Assembly: GCA_036924285.1 (NCBI GenBank)
Contig: JAYKYS010000010.1
Location: 2,294,001 to 2,358,000 of the forward strand
Direction: 5' to 3'
DNA: 64,000 nt
Source: Asterella californica
Taxonomy: Eukaryota; Streptophyta; Marchantiopsida; Marchantiales; Aytoniaceae
Shown here: positions 43,160 through 56,319 of the stretch, piece after piece
Position numbering within the stretch: the first letter of the stretch is position 1
Layout: each line of letters opens with the position of its first letter
The notes under the pieces: model-generated
The model's input: the letters and a program-made list of their open reading frames with translations, nothing else
Database searches by the model: none
What the model was told of the DNA's origin: nothing
Translations under genes and position numbers: made by a program

Positions 43160-43442
43160 TTTTGACGATCATGTTGGGGAACACATCAAGCACGAGTTGT
43201 AACCAGCGAGATCTTTGAGCGATGGACCTGGAGCGAGCGATTTGCATCACAAAAAAAGAAGAGACACTGGGATAACTAAGCGAGTGAATGAGAGAGAACT
43301 GATCGACTTGATCAAATGAAGAACTAAAACGAGAAATCGTCGAAATATACTCATTACAACCAGAAGAATTAGCACGGATGAAGAAGCATAAACTGCTACA
43401 AAACGTACGCATAGAACGTCGGCCCTAACTCTCGATAGGGAC

Positions 43443-43513
43443 TCAAGGTCGACATTTCTTCAATGAAGCTATAGAAAAAATGACAAACCAATACTGGATT
43501 AAACATAGATTCT
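43443..43513 (+). repeat. Misplaced integrase fragment in 5' region of C
   Basis: About 70 bp nearly identical to 48773-48843 (CAAGGTCGACATTTCTTCAA), a piece of the integrase core of C. It lies only 280 bp behind the 5' LTR, where a leader is expected. Confidence 0.8.
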
Positions 43514-44150
43514 CCACCAAAGTCCAGTCGTGAGATGGTCCGAGTACATTCGACTAGGAGTTAATGAAAACAATACAGTTCTATTCTCACGGTAAATAAT
43601 TTCCGTACTGAAAACATGTTGTTGCATAATCTGAAAGATGGAGATCTTAGCATTATACTGCAACTTTGCTAGAGGAATCTGAAAGTTGTTATCGAACTCT
43701 ATAAAGATTCATAGTGAGATGTTGTCATAGATAGAACATGGAGTTTTTGAAATATTCCAAGAAACATGGAAATCACAATCAGACTACTCGTCCGGAACAA
43801 TGTCTAGAGATAGCTCAGAAGATGATGTAAAATCAATCCAGAAGGTTGAATTCAAAGAGTTATATAAAACATCAACCAGACAAACTTTTCATCAGAAGAT
43901 CTTGAATGAAAATGAAAAAAAATCTACATGTCATATTGGATGTCTTTTTTACCAAGGAAGCCGAATAAAGACTTAAGAACCATCAAGAAACTACGAGAGA
44001 AATTTACTCTCTTCTTACAGCAATACAACGAACAACAAGTACTTAAAGAAGAAAGGAACATTTGAAAATGAAATTTGGGTATCAAGTGACAAGTGGTTCT
44101 GAAGTTACCATCTCTTGAACTAATCCAGGGGAGTTCTTTGAACCCGCATC

Positions 44151-45240
44151 CGGATTGGAAAAGAAAGAAATAGAGAAGTTTCAACGTAGAGGTTTACTAA
44201 CATCGGAGTCGGATGAGAAATCAGAAGTAACTTCAAGATTGAGTGTTGTCAAAGAGAACTTACTATCATGCACACGCTTGGGAAAGGAAAGAGAGACACC
44301 ATCAAGCACAAAAGCTAAAACATTGTTACAATCTAACGGGAATGATATCACGACTCTGAATGACCATGCCACTATTCAAAGAGAAACTACATGAGGAACC
44401 CGGACCTACATATGATAGCTTTCGAGCGCTATATGACATTAAAAAATAAGATCCAACTGATAAAGCAACTTTGTTTTGAAGAAGCAAGCATTGGATGGTA
44501 CACTCAAAGCGAAATCTATGATATCACACCTTGGGATCAAGTAGAAGCATTATTTCTAAACGAATTCAAGGTAGCCAAAGAGGATGCGGATATCATGTTC
44601 AAACTTGATAACATGAAACAATGAACATAAGTGATTTCTTAACTCGTTTCAGGATAATATCATCATGTCTAACAACACCTTTTTTGGATTATCTTCATAA
44701 AACTTGGTTACAAGTGCAGTACAATCTAAATATTTACATCCGGTGGAGGATAGAGGTTATGCAAATACTTGGAAGCTGGACTACGTCACCGATAAAGAGC
44801 CCTTGCATTATGAGATGGATATGCATATGAGGACAAATAATAACATAAAGAACTCGGAAAAGGAGAAGTGGATAGTAATGACAGTTATGATACAAAAAAG
44901 AAGAAACAACGAAATGCAGATAAAAGAAAAAAAGACACTATTACTTAAGCTTAAAAAGCTTATGAAGAACGATGGAGAACAAATGACACTAGAAAGTATT
45001 GTCACTTATGCAATACGGGCTCTCACAACATTCAAGAATGTTATTACAATAAAAAACTAACAGAAAAATGTTCCAATCAACCAAATTCAACGCGTCAAAC
45101 ATCATCCTCAAGGAGGTGGTGGACGCAGAGATCCAAACACATCGTTACCTAATGTGGAAAACATGACATGCTTCTGTTGTTACAAGAAATGACACATCCA
45201 AGGTCTGCAATGCTCATTGTTTAGTAAACATCAACAAGAC
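44151..45240 (+). pseudogene. Element C gag remnants
   Basis: Broken open frames in several phases. 44391-44624 encodes FERYMTLKNKIQLIKQLCFE and WYTQSEIYDITPWDQVEALFLNEF, a capsid-like helical segment. Near 45165-45225 there is a degenerate CCHC knuckle (CFCC..HIQGLQC) with an internal stop. Confidence 0.55.
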
Positions 45241-45989
45241 AGACGACGGGTTGAAGAAGAAGAAGGTAGGATGACTAGAACTAATGTTATTTATGTACAA
45301 GAAAAGGAGGTACAAGAATGTAAGTCATGACTAGGAAAATAAAAAGATAAAATTTTGAAGATGAAAATTCTGCTGGATTCGACTCTCATTTTGAAGATAG
45401 AGAAGAAGACGAAGTACTGATCTAGAAAAAAGAAGATCAATTGTACGAGATGTCATCCATGATTTTGATTACCTACATGCACGAAAAAGAGATGCACAAA
45501 GAGCAAATGGATCCGGAGAACATTCAACAAAGAAAGAGTTCAATTTTCTTTTCGATGGAGAGGAGATGTCCCGGACAAAGGTAAACTCGACACAAACAGT
45601 TCAAGAGGAACAGGAAGAAAACGCAATCCTGTATCATCAAGATATAATTTCAACATCAACCGGAAACTGTATATGCATCGATAAGACAGAAGCTACAATT
45701 CTAACGAAATCGGATAAACTTGCAAGTTGGAAAGGCATAGCAAAGCACGAAGCAGATCGTATCACGCAGCAAGAAGCGGATGTAAGCCTATGATAACTCC
45801 TTCAAGTCGCACCATACTGCATGCAAGTAGTAATGAATCACCTCATCACAATTCAGGTCAAACGAGCTTCAAGCTCATAAGAACATTTGGGACTAGAGAT
45901 ACGAGGCAAGGTGAACGTGCTTATCTCGTCAATCCAACAACCACATTGGAAAGATGAAGGAACAGTACTACAAATTACAATAAAGGGAG

Positions 45990-48060
45990 GAATGTTTTAG
46001 GAATGTTTTACTTGATAGAGGATCCGATGCAAATGTCTTAAGTGAAGAATTATACAAAAGACTTAAGAACGTAGAGTTACACCCATGATCGTTCAACTTA
46101 AAAATGACAAATCAGAGGAAGTCCTTCCAGTCAAAATAGTCAAAAGATTAACTATTACAATTATCAATATGAATTTTAAGATTGATGTTGTAGTTATGTA
46201 AATGATAGAGGAACAAAAAGTTATTTCCATGATACTGAGACGACCGTGGCTAAACAAACCAAAGTACAATAAAACTAGACACCTAATTGATACTATATCA
46301 AACTAACATAGCAAGGGGAACAACATCAGATAAGCACCAAACCCTTAGTCAACAGACACAAGATTTGACTCAAACCAATAAACATATGTCATTTAGATTG
46401 AAACAAAGAAATGATTGATGAAGAAGAAGAAAATTTGTTATGGACACAACCAAGCCTAGTGCTGATAGAGAACTCAAACTTGAACCAATTCAGATAGAAA
46501 AACCACAAACTACATCAAATATGTCAAAGAGTGAACAAGTGGTGGAGCAAATGAACTCTGATGTACAACCGAGATGGCTTTGTAATAGACATGTAACTCA
46601 AGAACAAGTAACATATTAGGTAGAAAGAACTTACGAGGAGGTTGATCTACAAATTCACAAAGATCCAAGAATCATAAAATTTGGAAATCATTTAACCCCA
46701 GTGAACAGGAAAGATCTACTCTAGTTAATCTATAAATATTCCAACATTTTTGCAATGAGTTACGAAGACATGAAAAGAGTACCTCTACACATCTGCGAAC
46801 GGATAAAACTACTCCCGATAGCTGTACCAACTATTCAAGGACCATATTGGATGAATCCTAACTACGCATAAAACGTGAAAATAGAATTGATAAACTACTG
46901 AAAGTAAAGTTTATCTATCGTGTAAACAGTTACAAGTGACTATCACCCATAGTCATCATTCTCATAAAGAATAAAACTTTACGAGTGTGTAAATTATCAA
47001 AAATTTAACGAACATATTGTGAAATATTCTTTTTTAGTTATCATTCATCGATGTAATAGTAGACACAATTGCAGGACAAGAAGCTTACTCATTCATTGAT
47101 GGCTTTAGTGGATACAACCAAGTTCAAATTGCAAAAGAAGATCAATCAAAAATAACATTTATTACACACTTGGGAGTGTTTGCTTACATAAAAATACCAT
47201 TTGGACATAGTGGTGCATCATCAACTTTCCAAAGACTAATTGTAGAAACGTTTGGTCCACAAGTGAGAATCTTCATGAAAGCTTTTTTATATCACTTTAC
47301 CGTATACGGAGGATTGTGATCATTTGTGACAACTTCTGAAATGTTTCGAGTGACGCCGATACACCAACTCAGTCTCAATCCCAAAAAATACACCTCTTGG
47401 GTACCATCAGGAGTACTACTCGGTCACATTATATATTGGTGGATCTTATAAAGATCACCCGAATAGCAGACCAACTTCCACCAACCAACAGAAAAGAAGT
47501 CCAAAGATTCTGATTGATAAGCTACTATCGACGATTCATTAATCAATTTGTAAAACTTATTCATCCAATGAATTAGTTAAACAAGGATGGAGTGGAGTTC
47601 ATTTGGACAAAAAATGAGAGAAATCCTTCCAATCAATAAAGAAGACAATATCACATTCCAAATTGGAATAAACTTTTTCACATTCAAATTGACACATCCG
47701 CAGTAGCCATAGGGGCAATTTTGACAAAACCAAGTAGACCAAAAACAGATTCTCATTTATTTTACATCTCGGATTTTGAATCCGGCTGAACGAAACTACA
47801 CTATCACATAACGAGAAGCACTAGCAATTATATACGCAGTAAACAAATTTAGACACTACCTGTGAGACAAACGATTCATCTTCTTCATTGATCACCAAGC
47901 ATTAACTTACTTGGTTAATAAAGCATATATCACTGGAAGAATAGCTCGTTGGCTATTACTACTCCAAGAATTTGACTTCACAGTCATCTATAAACTCGAC
48001 AAGGTTAACGTATTAGCTACTAGCTGAGCCGAGTTGAAGCAAGACACAAGAAAGAACAGG
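45990..48060 (+). pseudogene. Element C protease, RT and RNase H, heavily decayed
   Basis: The protease is visible near 46000 as VLLDRGSDANVLSEELYKRL (usual D-T-G changed to D-R-G). Pre-RT words FAMSYEDMKRVPLHICE occur near 46750 and VNSYKWLSPIV-like text near 46920. The RT core near 47085-47320 reads SFIDGFSGYNQVQIAKEDQ and GVFAYIKIPFGHSGASSTFQ. The catalytic box is FLYHFTVYG instead of FLDDFTVYG, so both Asp are lost. RNase H fragments (REALAIIYAVNKF and IDHQALTYL-like text) lie near 47810-47910. Many stops and frameshifts. Confidence 0.7.
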
Positions 48061-48649
48061 AGGGTGATTAATTTCTAGATGAAGAAATCCTAGCGATCAC
48101 ATTATCACCACTCGGAGATACAAATCATGATGAAGACATGTGGAACAATAGAGACATGAGAGAAACAGACGAAGAACAAGAAGACAATCGCGATGAAGAT
48201 CCAGAATCAGAAGATTGGCAAGAAGAAATACGCAAGTATCTTGTGAGGAGAGAAATACACCCAGATGTTCCACTTCACAAAAGAAAGAAAGAATTCACAA
48301 CACAAAGGAACCTTTAAAGAGGAAGTGATGACATTTTCAGAAGATGCATACCGAACACCAGAAAATCAATATCATAAACTCATGAAGGACCAGCAGGAGG
48401 ACACTTTGCAAGAGACAACATAACACACAAGATACTACAATATGAACTGTGGTGGCCTATCATATTCAAATATTGTAAGAACACGTTCAAACTTCCAATG
48501 AATGTCAAAGAAGTACAATCCTCAAAAAAAGAATGCCCTTAGACCCAATATTTCTTGTTGATATCTTTCAAAAGTGAAGAATTGCTTTCATATGATCTAT
48601 TAATTTCTCCACCCATTTTACACAGAAAAAGTATATTATCATAGCCATT

Positions 48650-49330
48650 TATTATGTTTCAAAATGAGTAGAAGCACAAGCTTATAAGGAGAGCACAACA
48701 AAAGTAACAACCAATTTTCTCTATGAGCACATAATCACAAAGTTTGGCTGTCCGGTTGAATTGGTATCAAATCAAGGTCGACATTTCTTCAACGAAGCTA
48801 TAGAAGAAATGACAAACCACTACTGCATTAAACATAGATTCTTCATTCTGTATTACCCTCAGTGTAACGGACAAGCAGAATCTACAAACAAAATACTCAT
48901 AAATATTATAAAGAAACTTGTGGAAAGGAATACATCCTCTTGGGATGTACACTTACCATCTGTTTTATGGACAATGAGAACGGTACATAAAACTTCCACA
49001 ATACATACAACATTTCGGATGGTATACGGAGTTGAAGCACTAGTACCAATGGAATATATAGTCCCAAGCCTCCGGATAGCAACTGAATACCATATGAATC
49101 CGGATACGACACTACAACAATGACTGAAACAACTTCTGAAGCTAGAGGAAGAAAGAGAAAAATGACTCAAATCGCTATACCACCGGAAAGAAGTTCGAAG
49201 GAATTGACTCAGTGACAACATAAAACTTTATGAATTTGAGGAGGACGACTCAGTTCTATGGTGTGCCCAAACGGATAAGATTAAGAAAGGAAAGTTGAAA
49301 TATAGGTGACAACGACCTTATATCATCTAT
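48650..49330 (+). pseudogene. Element C integrase
   Basis: The best preserved part of C is a 120-codon frame 48761-49123: LVSNQGRHFFNEAIEEM (second catalytic Asp is Asn, codon 48770-48772), YYPQCNGQAESTNKIL (Glu kept), SSWDVHLPSVLWTMRT and FRMVYGVEALVPMEY. Upstream text near 48640-48720 carries the first part of the core in broken frames. The C-terminal domain continues with stops to about 49330. Confidence 0.75.
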
Positions 49331-52315
49331 CAAATCCTCAAGAATGGCACCACCATAATAGCCACCTCGGATGGGAATGACGTAGAGTTTGTAATGAAAA
49401 CAAACAACGACGTTTCTTAATAAGAAAAGACAAATCAAGAGACTAATCTCACAAGTTGAAGACCTGATCCGGTTAACCAGTGATACAAGTAATACGGATC
49501 TAGAGATAGATCCAAAAGACACCTAGAAGACGACCCGGATGATGATACGAAAGAAGATCCGGATATTCACGTGTGCTCAGTTCAATTAACGGTAAGTATA
49601 GAAGCACACCAACGAATCAGGAAGCGAGAATACGACAACAGTATTAGAGCACGACGAGTAATTCAAAATAAACTAATCACCAACGGACATTTGACAGTAA
49701 GAAGCACGACTTAGACAACAAAGATGACAAGGACTACTAAGAAAAACTCATACAGAAAAACAATAAATCATTTTGAAATCCGCGATGAAGACAAAGATGC
49801 TAACAAGAGAGCTCTTAGATCTCTATGCGAAGCAATCTCTCATAAGAACACGGATGGTTCGAACAATCTGAGTCAAGAACGTGTACACAAGGACCCGTGG
49901 TGTGAATAGGAATCGAAGATGAAACCTACAAAATGCACGAAAGTGGACACGGTGATGGAGCTTTCAGGAACTTATCTCTGCTAGGCGTCATGAGAGAAAT
50001 TGATCAAATGTAACAACGTCATCCACATCAACCCAAGAACGAAGAAGAAGTATGATTGGAGTGAAGACGACGCGCATGAAGCCTATGCGGAGCAATTCGG
50101 ATCCATGTTAAAAATCATCAAGTTTTTCCATGTGAAAGTACTACATGTCACAAGTAGTTACTATTTGAAGACATTTACATTCAAATGCAAAGACAAGAAG
50201 ATATCTTGATGAGAAGTTGGTAGCAGATACTTTGGGCTTGGTAGAAAAATATTCAATGTCGGACAACCGACGAGATATACTCGTAGAATGACATATGAGA
50301 AATTATACGGAGGTCACGACAAACCGAGCTATATCAGTTTATTACTTGAATGCATGCGTTGATCTCGTGTGGAGATCGCAGTTATCTTGGATAACCCGAT
50401 CGTTCTTTCGAAGCAAGAAGGAATGGAAATGGCTAAGAACATCTTAGCATTAGTAGTCACCAGTGAGAAGGGGAGATCATCAATTGGCCAAGAATCGTGA
50501 AAGAGCGATTAAGGACAGAATTGAAGTTGCATGTCACTCTTGTCAGAAAGGTGACACAAATCTTTGCGAGAGCACGTATCACTTGGATGTGAAAGACAGT
50601 AAGTAACCAGGAAGGTGCGAGAAAGAAGCAAGGAGAGGATCCAGACATAGTTGGCAAACCGTAACAAGAAGAAAAGTCTACACATGAGAGAGGAAGAAAA
50701 CGCACAAGAGAAGATACGAGAACCTCATCGAGAACAACCCGTCAAATGAAGATGAAGATCATAATAGTGAAACATCAGAAGTTGAATCATCAGAGGAGGA
50801 ACTCGATCAGGTGTCACCCGCAAGAGCAATGATACGACGATCCAAAAACTAACATCAACTGCAGGAAGAAGAGCACGAGTATCAATCCGGGTCAGATTCT
50901 CAGAAGATGACAAGAGTACCAATTATAGTCATCAAGAGGAGCAAGGAGAACACTCCGGAGGAAGATCAGATAGAAGAGACTCCTCAAGAGCAAGAATCAC
51001 CACCAGTTATAACAAGACCACGAGTTCTAGTAAGTGTAGAATCACCTATGCAGATTGATCTTTCCACACTTGCGGATACTGTGAAGGTCTTGAAGCTTCA
51101 AGAAGAAATCCTTGTCAAGAGAAAGCAGTTGAATTAGGAGTGAATTTGAGAAGGTCCATCGATCTCAACAAAGAGGTAGATCGACTGGAGCGGCATATAT
51201 CACAACCAACTCTTCTGAAAATCAAGCATCCAGAAGAGAAGACAAAAATTGCGAGTAAAGTGACGAGGATGGATGATCTCGAACGAGAAGTTTACACATA
51301 TGGTTCAGATGAAGAAGTATTTGACCAAAGCAGAAATCAAAGAGATTTGGAAGGAGGGCACCCAAAGAGAAGAAACACATCAAGAAAGTATAGTCATCCA
51401 GAGTTCTAAGGATCTTACCTCGACAATCGATACAAGAGAAGAGAAGAGAAGTGTAGAAATCACTTCTACACAAGTATGACCTCAGGAAGAAGAGAGAAGG
51501 AAGCCTCCTGGAAGGAAGAGCATCATCAAGTAAATGAAAAATATCGAGGCTCTATGAAGAGATACACATGAGACATCAGGTGCTCAGAAGTTGAGGACAA
51601 AAGAGCTAGTCGACCTTCCGAGACACCTGAACGTGGAGATACGAAGAGATCCGGACAAAGAGGCAGAGTTAAGCACGGCCAAAAATGAATACTTAATCTG
51701 GGTGTCTAACGAGCACGAAGAACGAGAGAGATAGACAACATGCGATTACGGACATCATGGATCCGTAACGAGATGTCATCCGCGTTAAGAGAAGACACAT
51801 TGGCACACCTACACATGAGCAAATGAACATATATGATCACATAGTGGATCAAAGACATAAAATCAGAGTGGATGGAATTTTTGAGACAGAGAACGAGTTA
51901 GCCAAACTATCACTCTCATTATGAGAACAATTGTATATATTCTTGGAGAAACCACGTATGTTCTTTAGCTACACGAATTCTATGTTCAACCTGATGCAGA
52001 ATTGTACATGACATACATGCATATCATGAAACAAGACGAAGCACTTAATCGATTACGAGAGGAGTTTGTATTGGCGGTCAAGATGATCACACATCTAACC
52101 AATATGATATCAGATATTCAAACTCTGGTCCGGGTGTTGTTTGAGTTGATGGATCTGATGGATCCAAAGGGGAGTCACGAGGAAGAGCTACGAGATATCC
52201 TCCAACAGATCATCCGAAAATAAAGAGGAAGAAACAATGTCAAAGTCGAACCCTCTGAACGACCAAAGTAACCAATGGATCAACACGATTTAATAAGTAA
52301 GAAGATAGATGTAAA
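49331..52315 (+). pseudogene. Element C post-integrase region (Athila/Tat-like 3' ORF region)
   Basis: About 3 kb between integrase and 3' LTR. It contains charged, coiled-coil-like open frames (50907-51137 with TPEEDQIEETPQEQESPP; 51140-51409 with RSIDLNKEVDRLERHI; 52002-52223 with TNMISDIQTLVRVLFELMDL and MDPKGSHEEELRDIL). No pol motif is present. A copy of its last 400 bp exists outside the element at 53.8 kb, so it belongs to the family. Athila/Tat elements often carry an extra, sometimes env-like, ORF here; no membrane segment or signal peptide was recognised, so its role is unknown. Confidence 0.55.
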
Positions 52316-52777
52316 TGTTACCTTAGTCTTCACCTATAAATTTTTGAGGAGAATCTAGAAATACCATCCAAAAATGTATCACAAATAAGTATGCAAGTAA
52401 GTTCGGATAGATACGGTAGCATTTTCAAGATATATGTTGTATATCCAAAAGTTATAATCAGATAATGATTGGTCTGGATTACTATCCTTATGGGTTGGGA
52501 TCTGGATACATTCGATCGTTAGATAATTTTGAGGTTCTTGATCTTGTCCTAAAGGTCTAACCGCGCATTGCATTACGACTAGTATATAAGAGGCCTTGTC
52601 TCTGATGACGCATTCTTTGATTGATCAATCAAGTGTACAAGAGGACTTTGTATAAAAGCGATTTATAATTTTAGAGAAAACTTGTGTGTTGTATCTGAAT
52701 GCAATGTTGTATGATGAATGAAGGTTCGGATCCGTGTACAAGGGACTCCAACGTACTAGTGTAATTCACGAGTAACA
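52316..52777 (+). repeat. 3' LTR of C (462 bp)
   Basis: TGTTACCTTAG..GAGTAACA. It is strongly diverged from the reassembled 5' LTR, which is of equal length (about 460 bp). It is followed by the GTTGG target duplication. Confidence 0.9.
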
Positions 52778-52782
52778 GTTGG

Positions 52783-53823
52783 CAACTCCAGCATTGCTTA
52801 ACATTTAATGATTATAAAAAAATTGATATTTTAGAACAACTTAGTACAACATTTTTACATAATCTTTATGTACTTACCGATAACAGAAAATGCAATACGA
52901 TGTAAAAGGTCATGAGAAGGATGTAGACATGAAGTTCACTCAAACCTTGACCGTACAGCATTTTCATATTAACTTTTTATAGATTATATCATAAATTATG
53001 CGTATGACTTTCAAGGCTAGTACGTAAATCTATGGTCTATTGAAGTGCATGGGTTTAATTTAGTACCTAACCATTCCAGCAGAAAGTTAGGTCTTAAATT
53101 AGACTCATTGTGAATGAATGAACAAACATATTTTAGATTTTTAGACTTGTACCTTTGGCAGCGCCGCTGTGTACTCATACCTTATGGTTTATATCCTGGT
53201 CTGTTAGTATTTCCAGACATAGATTAACATATAATATTTATAATTATTTTTGATTATTTTCATCTATTTAGTATATGAATTTTATTTAACACTTTTATGT
53301 TTTCTAATGTCATTAAAAAACAAAAGTTCTCCATAAGTTCACCTAGCATTCATATTTGCATTCACTTCACGTATACAGTGTTTGTTTCTAAAAGATATCT
53401 GTGCATAACTGAAACTTTTATTTCACAGTTATGCAAAGATATCTTTTTAACATGTATGAAAGCATCGGATGACTATAGACGTTGTTTCGTTCTTGTGAAG
53501 CCTGAAATTATAGACTTATATCTTGTCATCTGAATCTGGTAATTTCTGTCGGTTTGAGTGGCATCATTAAACTCTCACTTCCAAGCTCCTAAACATTTCA
53601 GCTTCCTTGCATATAATACTTCTCTACATAATGACCTAACCATCGTTAGATGCCACTTATAATTAAGTATTAAACATTTTAATGTTATTTACTTTTGGTA
53701 TGGATGAATAATAAACCGAACAAACTTCTCACCATTCCAAAATCAATAACTTCAACTCATTAGTAAACTTTTCCTCATGAAAAGTTCTGGTTATAAACAA
53801 AAACAAATCTAAAACTACAGAGA
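52783..53823. other. No gene seen
   Basis: AT-rich. 53325-53360 carries the short dispersed motif seen near 1.82 kb. 53550-53585 resembles 24995-25015. Confidence 0.4.
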
Positions 53824-54215
53824 AAGAGAACGAGTTAGCCAAGCTATCACTCCCATTACGAGAATGATTCCAGATGTTCACAGAGAATACGTGTATGTTG
53901 TTAAACTACACGACTTCTACATTCAATCTGATGCAAGAATTATACATGACATACGTGCATATCACAAAACAAGACGAAGCATGAAAAGAGTTAGTATTGG
54001 TGATCAGAACGATACCACATCTGACCAATACGATATCACATATTCAAACTTTGTTCCGGGTGTTGTATGAGTTGATGGACCTGATGGATCCAAAGGGGGA
54101 TCACGAGGAAGAACTAGGAGATATCTTCCATCAGATTACGCAAAGACAAAGAAAAAGAAACAATACCAAAGTCAAACCCTCCGACTGACCAAAGCAACCA
54201 ACGGATCAACACGAT
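53824..54215 (+). mobile_element. Solo fragment of a C-family element (post-integrase end)
   Basis: Aligns with 51891-52282 over about 390 bp (GAGAACGAGTTAGCCAA start; GAGTTGATGGA.CTGATGGATC core). It has no LTR beside it. The divergence suggests a separate old insertion rather than a recent duplication. Confidence 0.8.
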
Positions 54216-55037
54216 CCACTGACTCCTTTCTTCCTTTGATAATTCAAACTTAAGTTAAAAAATCTGAAAGTTATTTTTCTTGCTTATTTAAACATTCATC
54301 TTCAACATCAGCTTTAAATTCTTTTGAGTTAATTACACAAAGATCTTTTTCTATAGTATGCTGCCATCAGTATTCAAAGTGAAAATATTTTCACCTTAAA
54401 TTTGCGTTTGTCTCATTCCACCCCTATTCCCAAACCTCAGGTTGCATGCATATTATAAGCTATGTTGTTTCTGGTGATTGACTAAAACTTTGCTTCGTCA
54501 TGATATCTATAACAAATTAACTCTATTCAAAATCCATTGTGTATTAAATTTTCAAATCATTTCAAACTAAGTGATTCATTATTCAAATCTTTGATTGAAA
54601 ATATAATAAACTCTTATGTTTATATTATACTGTATTAGAGAGTACTATATCTATAAGTACTTATATGATTAAATATATAGTATATATATCTAGAGAAGTA
54701 GACAAATACGTTGAAGTTATATATGTTTTTGTTTGTTTAACAAGATGCACTTAAGACTTTATGAGATTATGTGTGTTTATTTTCAATCCATTAATAGTTG
54801 TTTCACTTCTATATCCTAGTAGAATACATTTTACATCATAAAACTTATTGTTTCAAAACATGAAAATGAAAAGAATTAAGAATCTGAACTAGTTTTGTCT
54901 TTGAAAATGAAAATTTAACTTATAAGCAAATGATACCTTCAATACAATATGTGACTTATCTCGAATACAACATTTTCATCACCTAAAGATCATTTTTATA
55001 ACAAAATATATAATATTTTGTATAATGTATATATATA
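54216..55037. other. No gene seen
   Basis: Very AT-rich, with no ORF of note. Confidence 0.45.
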
Positions 55038-55245
55038 TTGGGATCTATTATCATATCAGAGAGCAGGTAAGCTTCTAATACTCGACGTTGAAATCTGAGG
55101 TGATCTGTCTATCAATCAGGTCGATTGTAGAATCGGGCAGATCGCTAAAAATTTAAAAAACACTAATTTGAATATTGTTTGATAATCAACGGTGATCTCA
55201 TTGTGATGAGTGAATGACCACCGGTGATATTGCCATTGGGTATTC
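55038..55245 (+). repeat. Dispersed repeat, copy 2 (partner at 17.67 kb)
   Basis: GTTGAAATCTGAGGTGATCT, CTATCAATCAGGTCGATTG and ATGAGTGAATGACCACCGG align in order with 17671-17925. Confidence 0.6.
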
Positions 55246-56315
55246 TAATCCATACCTGATGCACATATGATTGATATATATATTGTTTTCTATCCTTTCC
55301 TTCCCTTTTTGGTTATAATCCATTGATTCTTTTCGGCCAACTTTGGATTCTGGTTAAAGAAGCTTTCTGTATTTATTATAATCCTTCAGAGTGTATTACG
55401 TTGAGACGAAGAAAGTGCACCTCAAAATGCTTTATTAGGAATAGTTTAAATCTTAGGATTCCAAAAGATTAACATTCTTATAGTTAATTAACATCTATGA
55501 TCTAATGTTATATTTGTCTGATCCTAAAATTTCTGTTGAGACTCATGATTTTCAGTTCTCTTTAATAATATACATTTATACCAAATATTACAATATAAGA
55601 AATGCAACAATACACACTTGTGATCTCATACGAAACAAGGTTGAGCAAAAGAATCTAAGGTTTCCGGTTGCAAACTTAGACGAAACTAAACTTGGTAGCA
55701 CAAGCACACCTTATTATTCTACTCCACAAAAGGCTCGAATATAATGGTATCTATATCTTGAGAAAATGGGATTGATATTTCTTTTGACAAACAAAATGAA
55801 CTTGCTAGCAAATTTTGTCTTGGTTTTAGCTTGCTTTGCACAACGAAAAATGACAAATGCCAGTTCAATGAGAACTAATAACATCGAAGTTTGATGAACA
55901 ATTTTGATGTGAATTAAAATACTTGTTTGGCATAATCAAAGAAAAAATTTTTGTTCGGCTTGATTAAGAAAAACACAAGTATTTCAAAATGTTGGCGTAA
56001 CTCTCGACTATCGAGATTTTTCTTTTTAAATAATTTAATCTCCCCTTGATGATCAAGAATAGATTGTCAAAATTAGTCGAAGTTATTTCTATGAGGAAAA
56101 AAGTGCATGCATTGTTAAGTAATAATTTTTTTCAGTGTCGTAAATAGTTCTTGAACTTCAACTAACAAATAATCTACTCTCGACGAGTTTGCGTATTTCC
56201 TCCAATATCGTTACTCAACCACGAAGGTGAGATAAACATCCATCATCAGATTTGACCTACTTCGAAGTTTGACCAATTCTCCCATAATACTCCAAGGTTC
56301 ACATACCGTTCCAAC
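55246..56315. other. No gene seen
   Basis: AT-rich. One 79-codon frame (55505-55744) lacks domains. Confidence 0.4.
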
Positions 56316-56319
56316 TAAG

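Larger units (their letters stand above)
27077..52777 (+). mobile_element. LTR retrotransposon C (Ty3/Gypsy), host of the nest
   Basis: An old Ty3/Gypsy element bounded by LTRs with TGTTA..TAACA ends and flanked by a perfect 5-bp target duplication GTTGG (27072-27076 and 52778-52782). Its 5' LTR was split by element A, so the true length without A and B is about 10.1 kb. Internal order on the + strand is gag remnants (44.1-45.2 kb), protease (about 46.0 kb), reverse transcriptase and RNase H (46.6-48.0 kb), integrase (48.6-49.3 kb), then about 3 kb of non-pol sequence before the 3' LTR, as in Athila/Tat elements. All ORFs are broken. LTR halves differ at many positions, much more than those of A and B. 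Confidence 0.9.
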
